Below, piece by piece: positions 1 through 10,458 of a stretch of DNA of 64,000 nucleotides. The position numbers and the translations under genes are program-made. Source of the DNA: JBFLYO01 sp040756745. Lineage in GTDB: Bacteria; Bacteroidota; Ignavibacteria; UBA10030; UBA6906. The notes below the pieces were generated by a model. It searched no databases, was not told the origin of the DNA, and saw nothing but the letters and a program-made list of their open reading frames with translations. Each line of letters starts with the position of its first letter. Position 1 is the stretch's first letter. Location of the stretch: NCBI GenBank assembly GCA_040756745.1, contig JBFLYO010000010.1:1-64000 (forward strand), in the 5' to 3' direction.

Positions 1-84
1 GCTGATATCAGAACAACAATGATCTATACGCACGTCGTGAACAAAAACGCATTGGCCGTACGCAGCCCGCTGGATGAACCATGA
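1..84 (+). CDS. intI: C-terminal end of an integron-type tyrosine recombinase (partial)
   Basis: Frame 1 is open from the window edge and stops at 82-84, giving 27 residues. The fragment contains TTMIYTHV, the box around the catalytic tyrosine of tyrosine recombinases, followed by VRSPLDEP. The RSPLD/RSPxD ending after YTHV is what integron integrases show, whereas XerC/XerD-type proteins usually end differently. The enzyme would recombine attI and attC sites to capture gene cassettes. Integrons normally have the cassette array beyond the 5' end of intI, so any array should lie to the left, outside this window. Family assignment rests on 27 residues only; a phage-type integrase cannot be fully excluded. 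Confidence 0.72.
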   Translation, partial: ADIRTTMIYTHVVNKNALAVRSPLDEP

Positions 85-213
85 CCTCCAGCCCGCATCA
101 CGCACACACGTTCCTGGCAAACTCCTATTGGTGATGCGGATCTGGGAGAAATTGGGGGGATGAACAGCAGGTTGAGAAGGAGCAGACCGCACATGCGACA
201 TAAAACGTCTCAT
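24..213 (-). pseudogene. Damaged start of a possible secreted-protein gene
   Basis: A strong Shine-Dalgarno (AAAGGAGGGG, 218-227) sits 4 nt before an ATG at 213. That frame starts MRRFMSH, a basic N-terminus, but then becomes proline- and serine-rich without hydrophobic character. The +1 frame, from an ATG at 194, reads MCGLLLLNLLFIPPISP, a good signal-peptide core, and stops at 24-26. One frameshift would join the basic start to the hydrophobic core, so this looks like the broken 5' end of a secreted-protein gene running into the antisense side of the integrase. Alternatively it is a short leader peptide. No function can be assigned. Confidence 0.28.
93..139. repeat. Inverted repeat after the integrase stop
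   Basis: Perfect 9-bp arms CCGCATCAC (93-101) and GTGATGCGG (131-139) are separated by 29 bp, starting 8 bp after the integrase stop. It could be a weak transcription stop for intI. There is no T-run after the right arm and no attC core pattern, so its role is open. Confidence 0.5.
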
Positions 214-297
214 GGCTCCCCTCCTTTCGTCAAAGCTTCTAGGCCCGGCTATACGGGTGTTCATGCCACTACAGGAAGAGCCGGGACTGACGGTGTC
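214..297 (-). ncRNA. Structured 5' leader, possible translational regulator
   Basis: The expected transcript from the promoter at 304-332 has an 84-nt leader. It contains a perfect 7-bp stem (arms at 279-285 and 244-250, CCCGGCU/AGCCGGG) with a 28-nt loop. The loop starts with CUUCCU (273-278), which can pair along its full length, with one G-U pair, to AGGAGG of the Shine-Dalgarno (220-225). A loop-to-SD pseudoknot is a common design of translational riboswitches. I do not recognise a known riboswitch class: no TPP, cobalamin, c-di-GMP or fluoride consensus is present. Confidence 0.35.
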
Positions 298-303
298 ACT
301 ATC

Positions 304-332
304 AAGATACGTCGACCTGCAGCCAAAGGCAA
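304..332 (-). promoter_or_regulatory. Predicted sigma70-type promoter of the orphan leader
   Basis: On the minus strand TTGCCT (327-332) and TATCTT (304-309) are 17 bp apart. This matches the promoter pattern found before carB, dnaG, recG and others in this window. Predicted start of transcription is near 297, leading to the structured leader. Confidence 0.5.
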
Positions 333-479
333 GTCAGAGAATCATGACCTTCATACTATGGAGATGGACATGGGTGACGGAGGGATCTGTGGATTGCAGA
401 TACTGCTGCTGAGATTAAGACAAACTTACCCCCCTTGGTCCTCCTATAGGACGGAATGCTAGCTGGGCACGGTAACTCT

Positions 480-513
480 GAATTCTGAGTTCAGAATTCT
501 GAACTCAGAATTC
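480..513. repeat. 34-bp perfect palindrome
   Basis: The 34 bp are fully self-complementary, with 13-bp arms (GAATTCTGAGTTC and its complement) around the centre AGAATTCT. The sequence also reads as near-tandem repeats of a unit close to GAATTCTGA. It could form a cruciform or be a dimeric protein-binding site. No gene starts nearby. Confidence 0.85.
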
Positions 514-574
514 CGACCGCCTCCCGCGGCCCGAGGGGGAGAAGAAGACGTACGTTATGGCCCCGACGCGGCGG

Positions 575-617
575 TTGTCAATTGTGGATTGTGGGTTGAC
601 AATCGTGGATTGATTCC
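575..617. repeat. Low-complexity tract 3' of the dipeptidase gene
   Basis: Degenerate repeats of a roughly 10-nt unit (TCAATTGTGGATTG-like on the plus strand) lie about 30 bp beyond the dipeptidase stop. The same wording is found after the SDR gene at 4355-4387. Confidence 0.6.
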
Positions 618-648
618 AGTGCGCGGTTATCACATCGGGGGCACCAAC

Positions 649-2052
649 TTACTTCTTTTTCCCGTGCCCCCCTTTCGCTTCCTGCATGTAGAAGGGTAGC
701 TCGTTGTAGAAGTGAACCGATGTCCGGATGCCGCCGTAGAAATTATCAAGGTTCAAAAACTCATCCGGCGCGTGCGCGTTCTCGTCGGGAAGCCCAAAGC
801 CGAGAAGCACCGTGTCAAGTCCGAGTAGCTGTTTGAACTGCACCACAATCGGAATCGATCCCCCCTCCCGCTGGTACAACGGCTTCTTGCCAAACCCCTT
901 CTCAAGCGCCGCAACCGCCGCCTGTACACCCGGACTGTCGATCGGCGTGATCGCGGGCTCACCGCCATGCAGGTTCCGCACCATCACCTTCACAGTCTTC
1001 GGTGCAATCTTCCTGATGTGCTGCTCGAATAGCTTCGCCGCCTTCGCCGCGGTCTGGTTCGGGACAAGCCGCATCGAAATCTTGGCCGAGGCCTTCGAGG
1101 GTAACACGGTCTTCGCCCCTTCTCCCGTAAAGCCCCCCCAGATCCCGTTGCACTCAAGCGTCGGCCGCGCCCAAACCCTCTCCAACGTCGTAAACCCCTT
1201 CTCCCCGTAAAGCTGAGCAACACCTAACTCCTTCGCGTATTTCTTGTCGCTCCAGGGCAGCTTCCTGTATGCGTCCCGCTCTTTCTTGGAAAGCGGGAGA
1301 ACATCCTTGTAGAAACCGGGGATCGCAACTTTTCCGTCTTTGTCGTGCAGCTTGGCGATGATTTCTGCGAGGGCTTGGACTGGGTTGTGCACGGTGCCGC
1401 CAAATGATCCGGAGTGCAGATCCTTGCTCGGCCCGACCAGATCGATCTGCATGTATGCAAGCCCTCTCAGCCCGTAGCAAATGGAGGGGACGTCCCTGGC
1501 GAACATGGACGAATCGGATATCAACACAAGGTCGGCCTTGAGCAGCTCCATGTGCTCCTTCACGAACGGCTCCAGGTGCTCGCTCCCGATCTCCTCTTCC
1601 CCCTCGATCAGCAGTTTAATGTTGACCGGAAGATCCCCTCCGTTTCGAAGGTAGGCCTCGAGCCCTTTCAAATGAATGAAGACCTGCCCCTTGTCGTCCG
1701 CCGCGCCACGTGCGAAGAGCTTGCCGTCGCGGACCGTTGCCGTAAAGGGCGGCGAGGTCCAGAGCTCAAGCGGCTCAGGAGGCTGCACGTCATAATGACC
1801 GTAGAGCAGCACCGTCGGCTTCCCCGGCGCGTTCAACCAGTCGGCGTACACGACGGGATGGCCAGGAGTCGGAAAGATCTGCACGTTCTGCAGTCCTATG
1901 CTCCGCATGTGGTCTGCGAGCCATTCAGAACACCGGCCGATGTCGTTCTTGTTGTCCGGATTGGTGCTGACGCTCGGAATGGCCAGGAGGTCCTTAAGCT
2001 CGCCGAGATACCGGTCTTTGTTCGCCTCCACAAACGAGAGGAGTGACTGCAT
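649..2052 (-). CDS. M20-family dipeptidase
   Basis: A 467-residue cytosolic metallopeptidase of family M20 that hydrolyses dipeptides or other small peptides using two zinc ions. Visible metal and catalytic motifs are GHYDVQP (His86, Asp88), GAADDKGQ (Asp119/120), GEEEIGS (Glu152-154) and the lid-domain HSGSFGG. Length fits the family (about 450-470). The frame is open further upstream, but the added residues are not conserved-looking, and ATG at 2052 begins the usual N-terminus (helix, then IPSVSTNP). A promoter at 2120-2148 agrees with this start. The C-terminus is lysine-rich. It is divergent from the gene at 2154 and is not in an operon. Confidence 0.92.
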   Translation of the reverse strand: MQSLLSFVEANKDRYLGELKDLLAIPSVSTNPDNKNDIGRCSEWLADHMRSIGLQNVQIFPTPGHPVVYADWLNAPGKPTVLLYGHYDVQPPEPLELWTSPPFTATVRDGKLFARGAADDKGQVFIHLKGLEAYLRNGGDLPVNIKLLIEGEEEIGSEHLEPFVKEHMELLKADLVLISDSSMFARDVPSICYGLRGLAYMQIDLVGPSKDLHSGSFGGTVHNPVQALAEIIAKLHDKDGKVAIPGFYKDVLPLSKKERDAYRKLPWSDKKYAKELGVAQLYGEKGFTTLERVWARPTLECNGIWGGFTGEGAKTVLPSKASAKISMRLVPNQTAAKAAKLFEQHIRKIAPKTVKVMVRNLHGGEPAITPIDSPGVQAAVAALEKGFGKKPLYQREGGSIPIVVQFKQLLGLDTVLLGFGLPDENAHAPDEFLNLDNFYGGIRTSVHFYNELPFYMQEAKGGHGKKK

Positions 2053-2098
2053 GATGTTATCCGCGTGGTGTAGTAGTGGATGGATGAGAGAAAGGAGC

Positions 2099-2127
2099 TT
2101 GAAAATGAAACCGGATTTTAATATAGT
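2099..2127 (+). promoter_or_regulatory. Promoter of the 2154-4349 gene set
   Basis: Plus-strand TTGAAA (2099-2104) and TATAGT (2122-2127) with a 17-bp spacer, giving a predicted leader of about 20 nt before the GTG at 2154. It shares bases 2122-2125 with the opposing -10 box. Confidence 0.42.
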
Positions 2128-2148
2128 GGCTGAACATAACAAAAGCAA
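2120..2148 (-). promoter_or_regulatory. Promoter of the dipeptidase gene
   Basis: Minus-strand TTGCTT (2143-2148) and TATATT (2120-2125) with a 17-bp spacer. The -10 box physically overlaps the -10 box of the plus-strand promoter at 2099-2127. Leader is about 60 nt. Confidence 0.5.
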
Positions 2149-2153
2149 AATCT

Positions 2154-2555
2154 GTGGATTCAGACGAGATCCTCCTCGCCGCTCTCGTGGGATTGATTCC
2201 TTGTGTGCTGGTCGATCATGGCGTGTACGCAATACTTGAGTGGCAGCGAAAACGTGCGGGGATCGTCGATCCTTCCGGGTTCGGCGCCTTCGGCCGCACG
2301 GTCATCAGCCTTGGCGCGAATGCCATTACCTGCCTTCTCATTGCGTACGTCTACCGGCTCATCGGACGCGGCGAACAGGATGCGTACCTGATCGCCGCTT
2401 CGATCTGGCTCATGGTCTCCATTCCGGTCCTCTTCACGAGCAGGTACATCGACGATGCGCAACAACGGCTCCTGGCAACACGGGTCCTTGCCTGGCTTTT
2501 CAAGACGGCGATCGCTGCCACCGCCGCTGCGCTTATTGTCACGTTGACCCCCTGA
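2154..2555 (+). CDS. Small four-helix membrane protein, unknown function
   Basis: A 133-residue protein starting at GTG 2154. Four hydrophobic segments are visible at about residues 7-27, 46-68, 76-96 and 108-130, joined by short charged loops (EWQRKR; RYIDDAQQR), so it is an inner-membrane protein. I do not recognise a family. It is followed after 3 bp by the alpha/beta hydrolase, so the three genes 2154-4349 are probably co-transcribed from the promoter at 2099-2127. No clear Shine-Dalgarno precedes the GTG. Protein-like composition and tight spacing support a real gene. Confidence 0.7.
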   Translation: MDSDEILLAALVGLIPCVLVDHGVYAILEWQRKRAGIVDPSGFGAFGRTVISLGANAITCLLIAYVYRLIGRGEQDAYLIAASIWLMVSIPVLFTSRYIDDAQQRLLATRVLAWLFKTAIAATAAALIVTLTP

Positions 2556-2558
2556 GTC

Positions 2559-3368
2559 ATGCATGCTCTCCTGAACGGTGCAAACATTCACTACGTTGAG
2601 GCCGGCCCTCACTCCGCCCCACCGGTCATCTTCCTCCACGGCTTCCCCTTCAGCCACGCGATGTGGCATCCGCAGATCGAGGCGGTTGCCGCAGCGGGAT
2701 ACCGCGTCGTCGCATTCGACTTCCGCGGTCACGGGAACAGCGACGTCGGCGACGGCCAGTACACAATCGAAGGGCACGTGGATGATCTCTTTGCCCTGCT
2801 CGATCATCTCAGAATCCCCAGAGTGGTTGTCGTGGGACTCTCCATGGGCGGCTATGTCGCTCTGCGCGCACTGGAACGGGAGCAGGAACGCTTCATCGCG
2901 GCGGTCCTGTGCGACACCCGCAGCGAAGCCGACCCGAGCGAGGGGAGGATCAAACGAGCGGCGGGGATGAAAGCGGTAAAATCTACGGGATCGGCTGCGT
3001 ATGCCGACGATTTTGTCAAAGCCGTGTTCGCAAAGGAAACGTTTGCCGGAAATCCCGGAGCTGTTGCCAGGATCCGTGATATCATCTCCCACACACCGCC
3101 GCTGAGCATCGCAGGCACGTTGCTGGCACTCGCCGCACGGACGGACACCACTGCATCGTTGGCCTCAATTGCCATTCCTGCGCTTATCCTTGTGGGAGAG
3201 CACGACGTCACCACTCCACCCGCCGCCTCGCAGGCAATGCACGAGAAGATCCCCACGTCGGAGCTGCACATCATCCCTGGTGCGGCCCATATGAGCAATC
3301 TTGAGAACCCCTCCACCTTCAACGAAAAGCTCCTGACCTTCCTGCAGCGCGCAGCTCCACCGCGATAA
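2559..3368 (+). CDS. Alpha/beta-fold hydrolase
   Basis: A 269-residue single-domain alpha/beta hydrolase. The oxyanion HG motif (FLHGFPF, 25-31), nucleophile elbow GLSMGG with Ser95, acid Asp216 (GEHD) and His244 (GAAHMSNLENP) form a complete catalytic triad. Family members include 3-oxoadipate enol-lactonase, carboxylesterases and haloperoxidase-like enzymes; the ending AAHMSNLENP is typical of the enol-lactonase-like group. No other catabolic genes are nearby, so the substrate cannot be named. The gene lies 3 bp after the small membrane protein, and the SDR gene begins directly at the next base after its stop. Confidence 0.88.
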   Translation: MHALLNGANIHYVEAGPHSAPPVIFLHGFPFSHAMWHPQIEAVAAAGYRVVAFDFRGHGNSDVGDGQYTIEGHVDDLFALLDHLRIPRVVVVGLSMGGYVALRALEREQERFIAAVLCDTRSEADPSEGRIKRAAGMKAVKSTGSAAYADDFVKAVFAKETFAGNPGAVARIRDIISHTPPLSIAGTLLALAARTDTTASLASIAIPALILVGEHDVTTPPAASQAMHEKIPTSELHIIPGAAHMSNLENPSTFNEKLLTFLQRAAPPR

Positions 3369-4349
3369 ATGCTGACCACTCTCGTCACCGGCGCCACGGG
3401 CTGCGTCGGGTCCAACCTGGCCATCGCACTCAACCGCACCGGCTACCACGTCCGCATCCTCCGCCGTGCGAGATCCCATATTGATGCCCTCGAAGGCAAT
3501 CCTTGCACCGAGTTCATCGGCGATATCTGCGACGAATCAGTTCTTCGCGCTGCAATGGATGGATGCGACACGGTCTACCACTGCGCGGCCCTGGTCACCT
3601 TCGCGCGCGGTGCGCTGGACGAACAACATCGGGTGAACGTCCTGGGAACGCGAGCCGTCGTCAACGCCTGCCTTTCCGCCGGCGTGAAATCGCTGGTTCA
3701 CGCCAGCTCTGTCACCACGATCGGGCATCCCGCCCCGGGGGGATGTGCCAATGAAGAGACGCCGGCAGATCGTGCCGCAGCACGCGGCTACAAACTCTCA
3801 AAAATCCTCGCAGAGGATGAAGTCCGAAAGGGGGTCGAACGTGGACTCCGTGCCGTCATCGTCAACCCGTCGGTCGTCATCGGCGAACGTGACGTCCGAT
3901 TTCACGCCGGCCAGCTCATCCGCGACATCAAGCGGGGGCTAATCTTCTTCTACATCGATGGAGGGATGAATATCGTGTATGTGGGAGACGTGGTGAAGGG
4001 AATGATACGGGCATCAGAGGTGGGAAGATCCGGAGAGCGGTATATCCTTGCAGGCCACAACATGACCCACAAGGAGATCTTCTCCAGGGTCGCTCAGCTG
4101 ATCGACGGCCGTAAGCCGATCGGCAAGCTCCCCCTCCCGCTCCTGCGGGGCATCGGACATGCGATTGAGCGCACATGCCGCATCATCGGTGTCCGACCGC
4201 TCTTCACCGCCGATATGGCCGCCGTGGCAGGACGCTACAGCTGGTACTCAACGGCGAAAGCGGAGCGAGAACTGGGATTCACGAAAACGGGGTTTGATGA
4301 GGCGATAGTGAAGGCGTATCAGTGGTATAAAGCTAAGGGACTGTTGTAG
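3369..4349 (+). CDS. Extended SDR: NAD(P)-dependent epimerase/reductase
   Basis: A 326-residue extended short-chain dehydrogenase/reductase. It has the N-terminal dinucleotide motif TGATGCVG (7-14) and the catalytic YKLSK (Tyr141, Lys145). The overall pattern resembles dihydroflavonol-4-reductase-like and HpnA-like sugar or lipid dehydratases/reductases. The ATG at 3369 immediately follows the hydrolase stop, so translational coupling is likely. The substrate is unknown. Together with the hydrolase it may form a small-molecule conversion pair. The stop is followed within 6 bp by a low-complexity tract. Confidence 0.85.
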   Translation: MLTTLVTGATGCVGSNLAIALNRTGYHVRILRRARSHIDALEGNPCTEFIGDICDESVLRAAMDGCDTVYHCAALVTFARGALDEQHRVNVLGTRAVVNACLSAGVKSLVHASSVTTIGHPAPGGCANEETPADRAAARGYKLSKILAEDEVRKGVERGLRAVIVNPSVVIGERDVRFHAGQLIRDIKRGLIFFYIDGGMNIVYVGDVVKGMIRASEVGRSGERYILAGHNMTHKEIFSRVAQLIDGRKPIGKLPLPLLRGIGHAIERTCRIIGVRPLFTADMAAVAGRYSWYSTAKAERELGFTKTGFDEAIVKAYQWYKAKGLL

Positions 4350-4354
4350 AAGCG

Positions 4355-4387
4355 CAATCCACAATCGACAATCCACAACTGACAACC
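4355..4387. repeat. Low-complexity tract 3' of the SDR gene
   Basis: Degenerate repeats (CAATCCACAATCGACAAT-like) begin 6 bp after the SDR stop. Read on each gene's coding strand, they match the tract after the dipeptidase gene. Confidence 0.6.
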
Positions 4388-4402
4388 GAAAGCGCCTCCC
4401 CC

Positions 4403-4445
4403 CTTAACCTTAACCTCAACCTTAATCTCAATCTTGATCTCGAAC
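4403..4445. repeat. Hexanucleotide low-complexity tract
   Basis: A 6-nt-period tract (CTTAACC/CTCAATC variants on the plus strand; GAGATT/AAGGTT on the minus strand) directly after the stop of the small gene at 4451-4618. Confidence 0.65.
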
Positions 4446-4450
4446 TGTCC

Positions 4451-4618
4451 CTAAAACAACGTATAAATAAACGGCGCCAGGGCCGACCCCTGCGTCAGCA
4501 CGATCAACAGGCCGAGGAGCAAGAGCACCACCACAATCGGCCCGAGCCACCATTTCTTCCTCACCTTCATAAAGTCCCACAGCTCCCGCAGGATGCTCAG
4601 CTTTGAACTCTTTGCCAT
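4451..4618 (-). CDS. DUF5989-type small membrane protein of the carbamoyltransferase cassette
   Basis: A 55-residue open frame from ATG 4618. It has a basic, tryptophan-rich N-terminal part (LRELWDFMKVRKKWWLGP) and one transmembrane helix at about residues 27-46, then a short tail ending FIYTLF. Size, the KKWW motif before the helix, and position behind SxtJ and a NodU/CmcH-type carbamoyltransferase match the small DUF5989 protein of this three-gene cassette. Its role is not known; a membrane partner for the carbamoyltransferase is a reasonable guess. Both flanks of the gene are hexanucleotide tracts. Confidence 0.78.
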   Translation of the reverse strand: MAKSSKLSILRELWDFMKVRKKWWLGPIVVVLLLLGLLIVLTQGSALAPFIYTLF

Positions 4619-4640
4619 TACCGCTTCCCTTTCAATTCTT

Positions 4641-4697
4641 CCTTAACCTTAACCTCAACCTTACCCTCAATCTCAATCTTAATCTCAATCTCACTCA
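4641..4697. repeat. Hexanucleotide low-complexity tract
   Basis: 6-nt-period sequence (TTAACC, CTCAAT variants) that overlaps the SxtJ stop and fills the gap to the next gene. On the minus strand it reads GAGATTGAGATTAAG-like, as at 4403-4445. Confidence 0.65.
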
Positions 4698-5090
4698 AAA
4701 CAACCTCTCGTAACGCGACGGCTCGAAGGGCTTCCTCTCCCTCTTCCTCCAGTAACTCGCGGCACTCCTGTCGATCTTCTCGTCAAGCAGGTCTCTTCCG
4801 GTCAGTCGGACGATAAGTCCTACCGGCGTCATTACAAGAAAGAAGAACAATCCCAGCAACAAGCGCGTGTTCATCCATCCCAGCGCAAAGGCGAATGTCA
4901 TCCACGCCACATAGACGGGTTTCAGGACCACCGGCAGAAAGAAGCCGGTGAACAGAAACATGCCGGCCCCGGCTGCGAAATACGACCAGATACCGTTGTC
5001 CCGGTAGAGGAAGTACGCCGCCAGCCCAAGGCAGATCACGCCGAAGAGGAGGCCGAAGTTCCTGATCTTCTTCGGCGATGTGTCGATCAT
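4695..5090 (-). CDS. SxtJ-family membrane protein
   Basis: A 131-residue membrane protein with hydrophobic segments at about residues 11-28, 34-58 and 63-92, followed by a basic cytosolic tail rich in Arg/Lys (YWRKRERKPFEPSRYERLF). This matches SxtJ, a protein nearly always encoded next to NodU/SxtI-type carbamoyltransferases. ATG 5090 is chosen because upstream codons are the antisense-like 3' end of the carbamoyltransferase; the start lies one base after that gene's stop, so the two are coupled. Function is unproven; it probably anchors or assists the carbamoyltransferase. Confidence 0.8.
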   Translation of the reverse strand: MIDTSPKKIRNFGLLFGVICLGLAAYFLYRDNGIWSYFAAGAGMFLFTGFFLPVVLKPVYVAWMTFAFALGWMNTRLLLGLFFFLVMTPVGLIVRLTGRDLLDEKIDRSAASYWRKRERKPFEPSRYERLF

Positions 5091-5091
5091 C

Positions 5092-6918
5092 TCAATCAAG
5101 GGCAAACTCTTTCTTCCATCCCTCATCCTCACCCAACCCCTTACCCTTAACCTGCTCCTTCTTCGCCAACACAAAGCTCCCCATGAACAAATAATCCATC
5201 TCCGTCCGCATGAAGCACCGCAGTGCCTCTTCGGGCCTGCAGACAATCGGCTCTCCCCGCACGTTGAACGACGTGTTGATGATCACCGGGCAGCCCGTCT
5301 TTGTGTAGAAGCGATCAATCAGATCGTAATAGAGAGGATGATCTTCCCTGTCCACCGTCTGAATGCGGGCCGAATTGTCGATGTGCGTCACGGCGGGGAT
5401 CTCGGACCTTGCCGCTTTGAGTTTGTCGATCCCTGCAAGCTTCTCTTCACCTGGCGCAGGCGGAATGCGTCGCCTCTCCGTCACCGGAGCAACAAGGAGC
5501 ATGTAGGGGCTTTTCCGATCAATCTCAAAATATTCACCTGCGTGCTCCTTCAGCACAGAAGGCGCAAAGGGGCGGAACGATTCACGGAACTTGATCTTCA
5601 GGTTCATCACCGACTGCATCGTGCGGGAGCGGGCGTCTCCGATGATGCTACGGGACCCAAGCGCTCTCGGCCCAAACTCCATCCTCCCCTGGAACCAGCC
5701 GAGCACGTGACCCTGAGCGATCAGCTCTGCGGCCGTGTCAATGAGTTCCTCCCGATTGAGCCGCCGGAATGTCGCACCGTGTCTTCTCAAGATCTCCTCG
5801 ATCTCCGTGTCCGAAGATTCAGGGCCGAGATACGATCCCTTCTGGGCATCCTTTCGTCCATCGACTTTGCGCGGGTTGCCGTAGTATGCGTGCCACGCAA
5901 ACAGCGCAGCCCCGAGCGCCCCACCCGCGTCTCCCGCTGCGGGTTGAATCCAGATATCCTCAAAAGGTCCTTCACGAAGGACCCGTCCATTGCCGACACA
6001 ATTCAGCGCCACGCCGCCGGCCAGCACCAGGTTCTCCTCTCCGGTCTCCCTGTGCACGTGTCTCGACTGCCGCAGCATGATCTCTTCGGTCACCTCCTGC
6101 AGGGAGCGGGCCAAGTCCATCTCCCTCTGCGTCAGCGGTGATTCAGGAGTCCTGGGCGGACCGCCGAACAGTCGATTGAACCTGTCCCCAGTCATCCTGA
6201 GTCCGGCGCAATAATCGAAGTACTCCATATTCATCTTGAACGACCCGTCTTCTTTCAGGTCGATCAGATGATCATAGATGGACTTCACATACCTGGGCTC
6301 CCCATACGGGGCCAGCCCCATGACTTTGTACTCGGCGGAGTTGACTTTGAACCCTGTGAAATACGTGAACGCCGAATACAACAACCCGAGCGAGTGGGGA
6401 AAGAGCTGCTCCCCAAGGATCTCAATCATTGTGCCGTGCCCAACGCCGTAGCTCGTCGTCGTCCACTCGCCCACCCCATCCATCGTGAGAAATGCTGCAT
6501 GAGCGAAGGGGGAGGGATAAAAGGCCGATGCTGCGTGTGACTCGTGGTGCTCGGTAAACAAGATCTTCCCGTCGAAGCCGAGCTCGTCCCGGATCAGCTG
6601 CGGTATCCAGAGCTTCTCCTTCAGCCAGAGCGGCATGGCCATAAGGAACGATCGGAAACCGCGGGGGGCATACGCGAGGTAGGTTTCGAGGATGCGCTCA
6701 AACTTGACGAACGGCTTGTCGTAGAAGACAACGCACTCGAGCTGATCGGACACAATCCCTGCGTGCGCAAGGCACCATGCGATGGCCTGAGATGGGAAAC
6801 GGAAGTCGTGCTTCCTGCGGGTGAAGCGCTCCTCCTGCGCGGCAGCGAGAATTACGCCGTCTTTGATCAAAGCGGCGGCGGAATCATGGTAGTAGCAGGA
6901 GATGCCGAGAATGTACAT
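5092..6918 (-). CDS. NodU/CmcH/SxtI-type carbamoyltransferase
   Basis: A 608-residue O-carbamoyltransferase that moves the carbamoyl group from carbamoyl phosphate to a hydroxyl acceptor through a carbamoyl-adenylate. The N-terminal Kae1-like domain begins MYILGISCYYHDSAA and has the metal-binding HHESHAASAF. The C-terminal domain carries GRMEFGPRALGSRSI and NTSFNVRGEPIV, both diagnostic. Family acceptors include Nod factors, cephems, saxitoxin and surface sugars; with SxtJ and the small DUF5989 protein but no polyketide or peptide genes here, a cell-surface glycan acceptor is the best guess. carB ends 18 bp upstream, so donor supply and use are linked. Confidence 0.93.
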   Translation of the reverse strand: MYILGISCYYHDSAAALIKDGVILAAAQEERFTRRKHDFRFPSQAIAWCLAHAGIVSDQLECVVFYDKPFVKFERILETYLAYAPRGFRSFLMAMPLWLKEKLWIPQLIRDELGFDGKILFTEHHESHAASAFYPSPFAHAAFLTMDGVGEWTTTSYGVGHGTMIEILGEQLFPHSLGLLYSAFTYFTGFKVNSAEYKVMGLAPYGEPRYVKSIYDHLIDLKEDGSFKMNMEYFDYCAGLRMTGDRFNRLFGGPPRTPESPLTQREMDLARSLQEVTEEIMLRQSRHVHRETGEENLVLAGGVALNCVGNGRVLREGPFEDIWIQPAAGDAGGALGAALFAWHAYYGNPRKVDGRKDAQKGSYLGPESSDTEIEEILRRHGATFRRLNREELIDTAAELIAQGHVLGWFQGRMEFGPRALGSRSIIGDARSRTMQSVMNLKIKFRESFRPFAPSVLKEHAGEYFEIDRKSPYMLLVAPVTERRRIPPAPGEEKLAGIDKLKAARSEIPAVTHIDNSARIQTVDREDHPLYYDLIDRFYTKTGCPVIINTSFNVRGEPIVCRPEEALRCFMRTEMDYLFMGSFVLAKKEQVKGKGLGEDEGWKKEFALD

Positions 6919-6936
6919 GGCGTCGCGCCGGCGGGA

Positions 6937-10263
<3,327 letters not shown>

Positions 10264-10293
10264 GGACAGCGGCTCACGAGATAGTTGGCCAAG

Positions 10294-10322
10294 AATATAC
10301 GAAGATTGCGCACGGAAGGCAA
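10294..10322 (-). promoter_or_regulatory. Promoter of carB
   Basis: Minus-strand TTGCCT (10317-10322) and TATATT (10294-10299) with a 17-bp spacer. Predicted start near 10287 gives a leader of about 24 nt. Confidence 0.55.
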
Positions 10323-10326
10323 AGAA

Positions 10327-10383
10327 AGATTGAGATTGAGATTAGGATTGAGATCAAGATTGAGATTGAGATTAAGGTCAAGG
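10327..10383. repeat. Hexanucleotide low-complexity tract upstream of carB
   Basis: 6-nt-period tract (GATTGA/GATTAG/GATCAA variants on the plus strand). It is the same family as the tracts at 4403-4445 and 4641-4697 but in the opposite orientation, directly upstream of the carB -35 box. Confidence 0.65.
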
Positions 10384-10422
10384 GAATAGTCAGGGGAGGT
10401 TCGAGCCTTTTCCCCGCCCACC

Positions 10423-10458
10423 CCTCTCTTCTCTCATCTCTCTTCTCTCTTCTCTTCT
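10423..10458. repeat. Polypurine tract 3' of cstA
   Basis: On the minus (coding) strand a GA-rich tract (AAGAGAAGAGAG-like) begins at the base after the cstA stop. It resembles the tract after hppA. Confidence 0.6.

Larger units (their letters stand above)
85..648. other. 564-bp stretch without an intact gene
   Basis: Between the integrase stop and the dipeptidase stop there is no convincing complete gene. It holds an inverted repeat just after the integrase, a damaged minus-strand gene start with its own leader and promoter, a 34-bp palindrome and a low-complexity tract. Short open frames on the plus strand here (for example 160-462) have biased, non-protein-like composition and no ribosome-binding site. 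From about 514 to 574 I see nothing recognisable. Confidence 0.6.

Noticed and set aside
85..160. Possible attC or attI recombination site after the integrase
   Set aside because: The inverted repeat at 93-139 lacks the GTTRRRY and RYYYAAC core pair; attI would be at the other end of intI.
160..462. 100-codon plus-strand open frame near the left border
   Set aside because: No Shine-Dalgarno and a biased composition; the opposite strand here has a better-supported promoter and leader.
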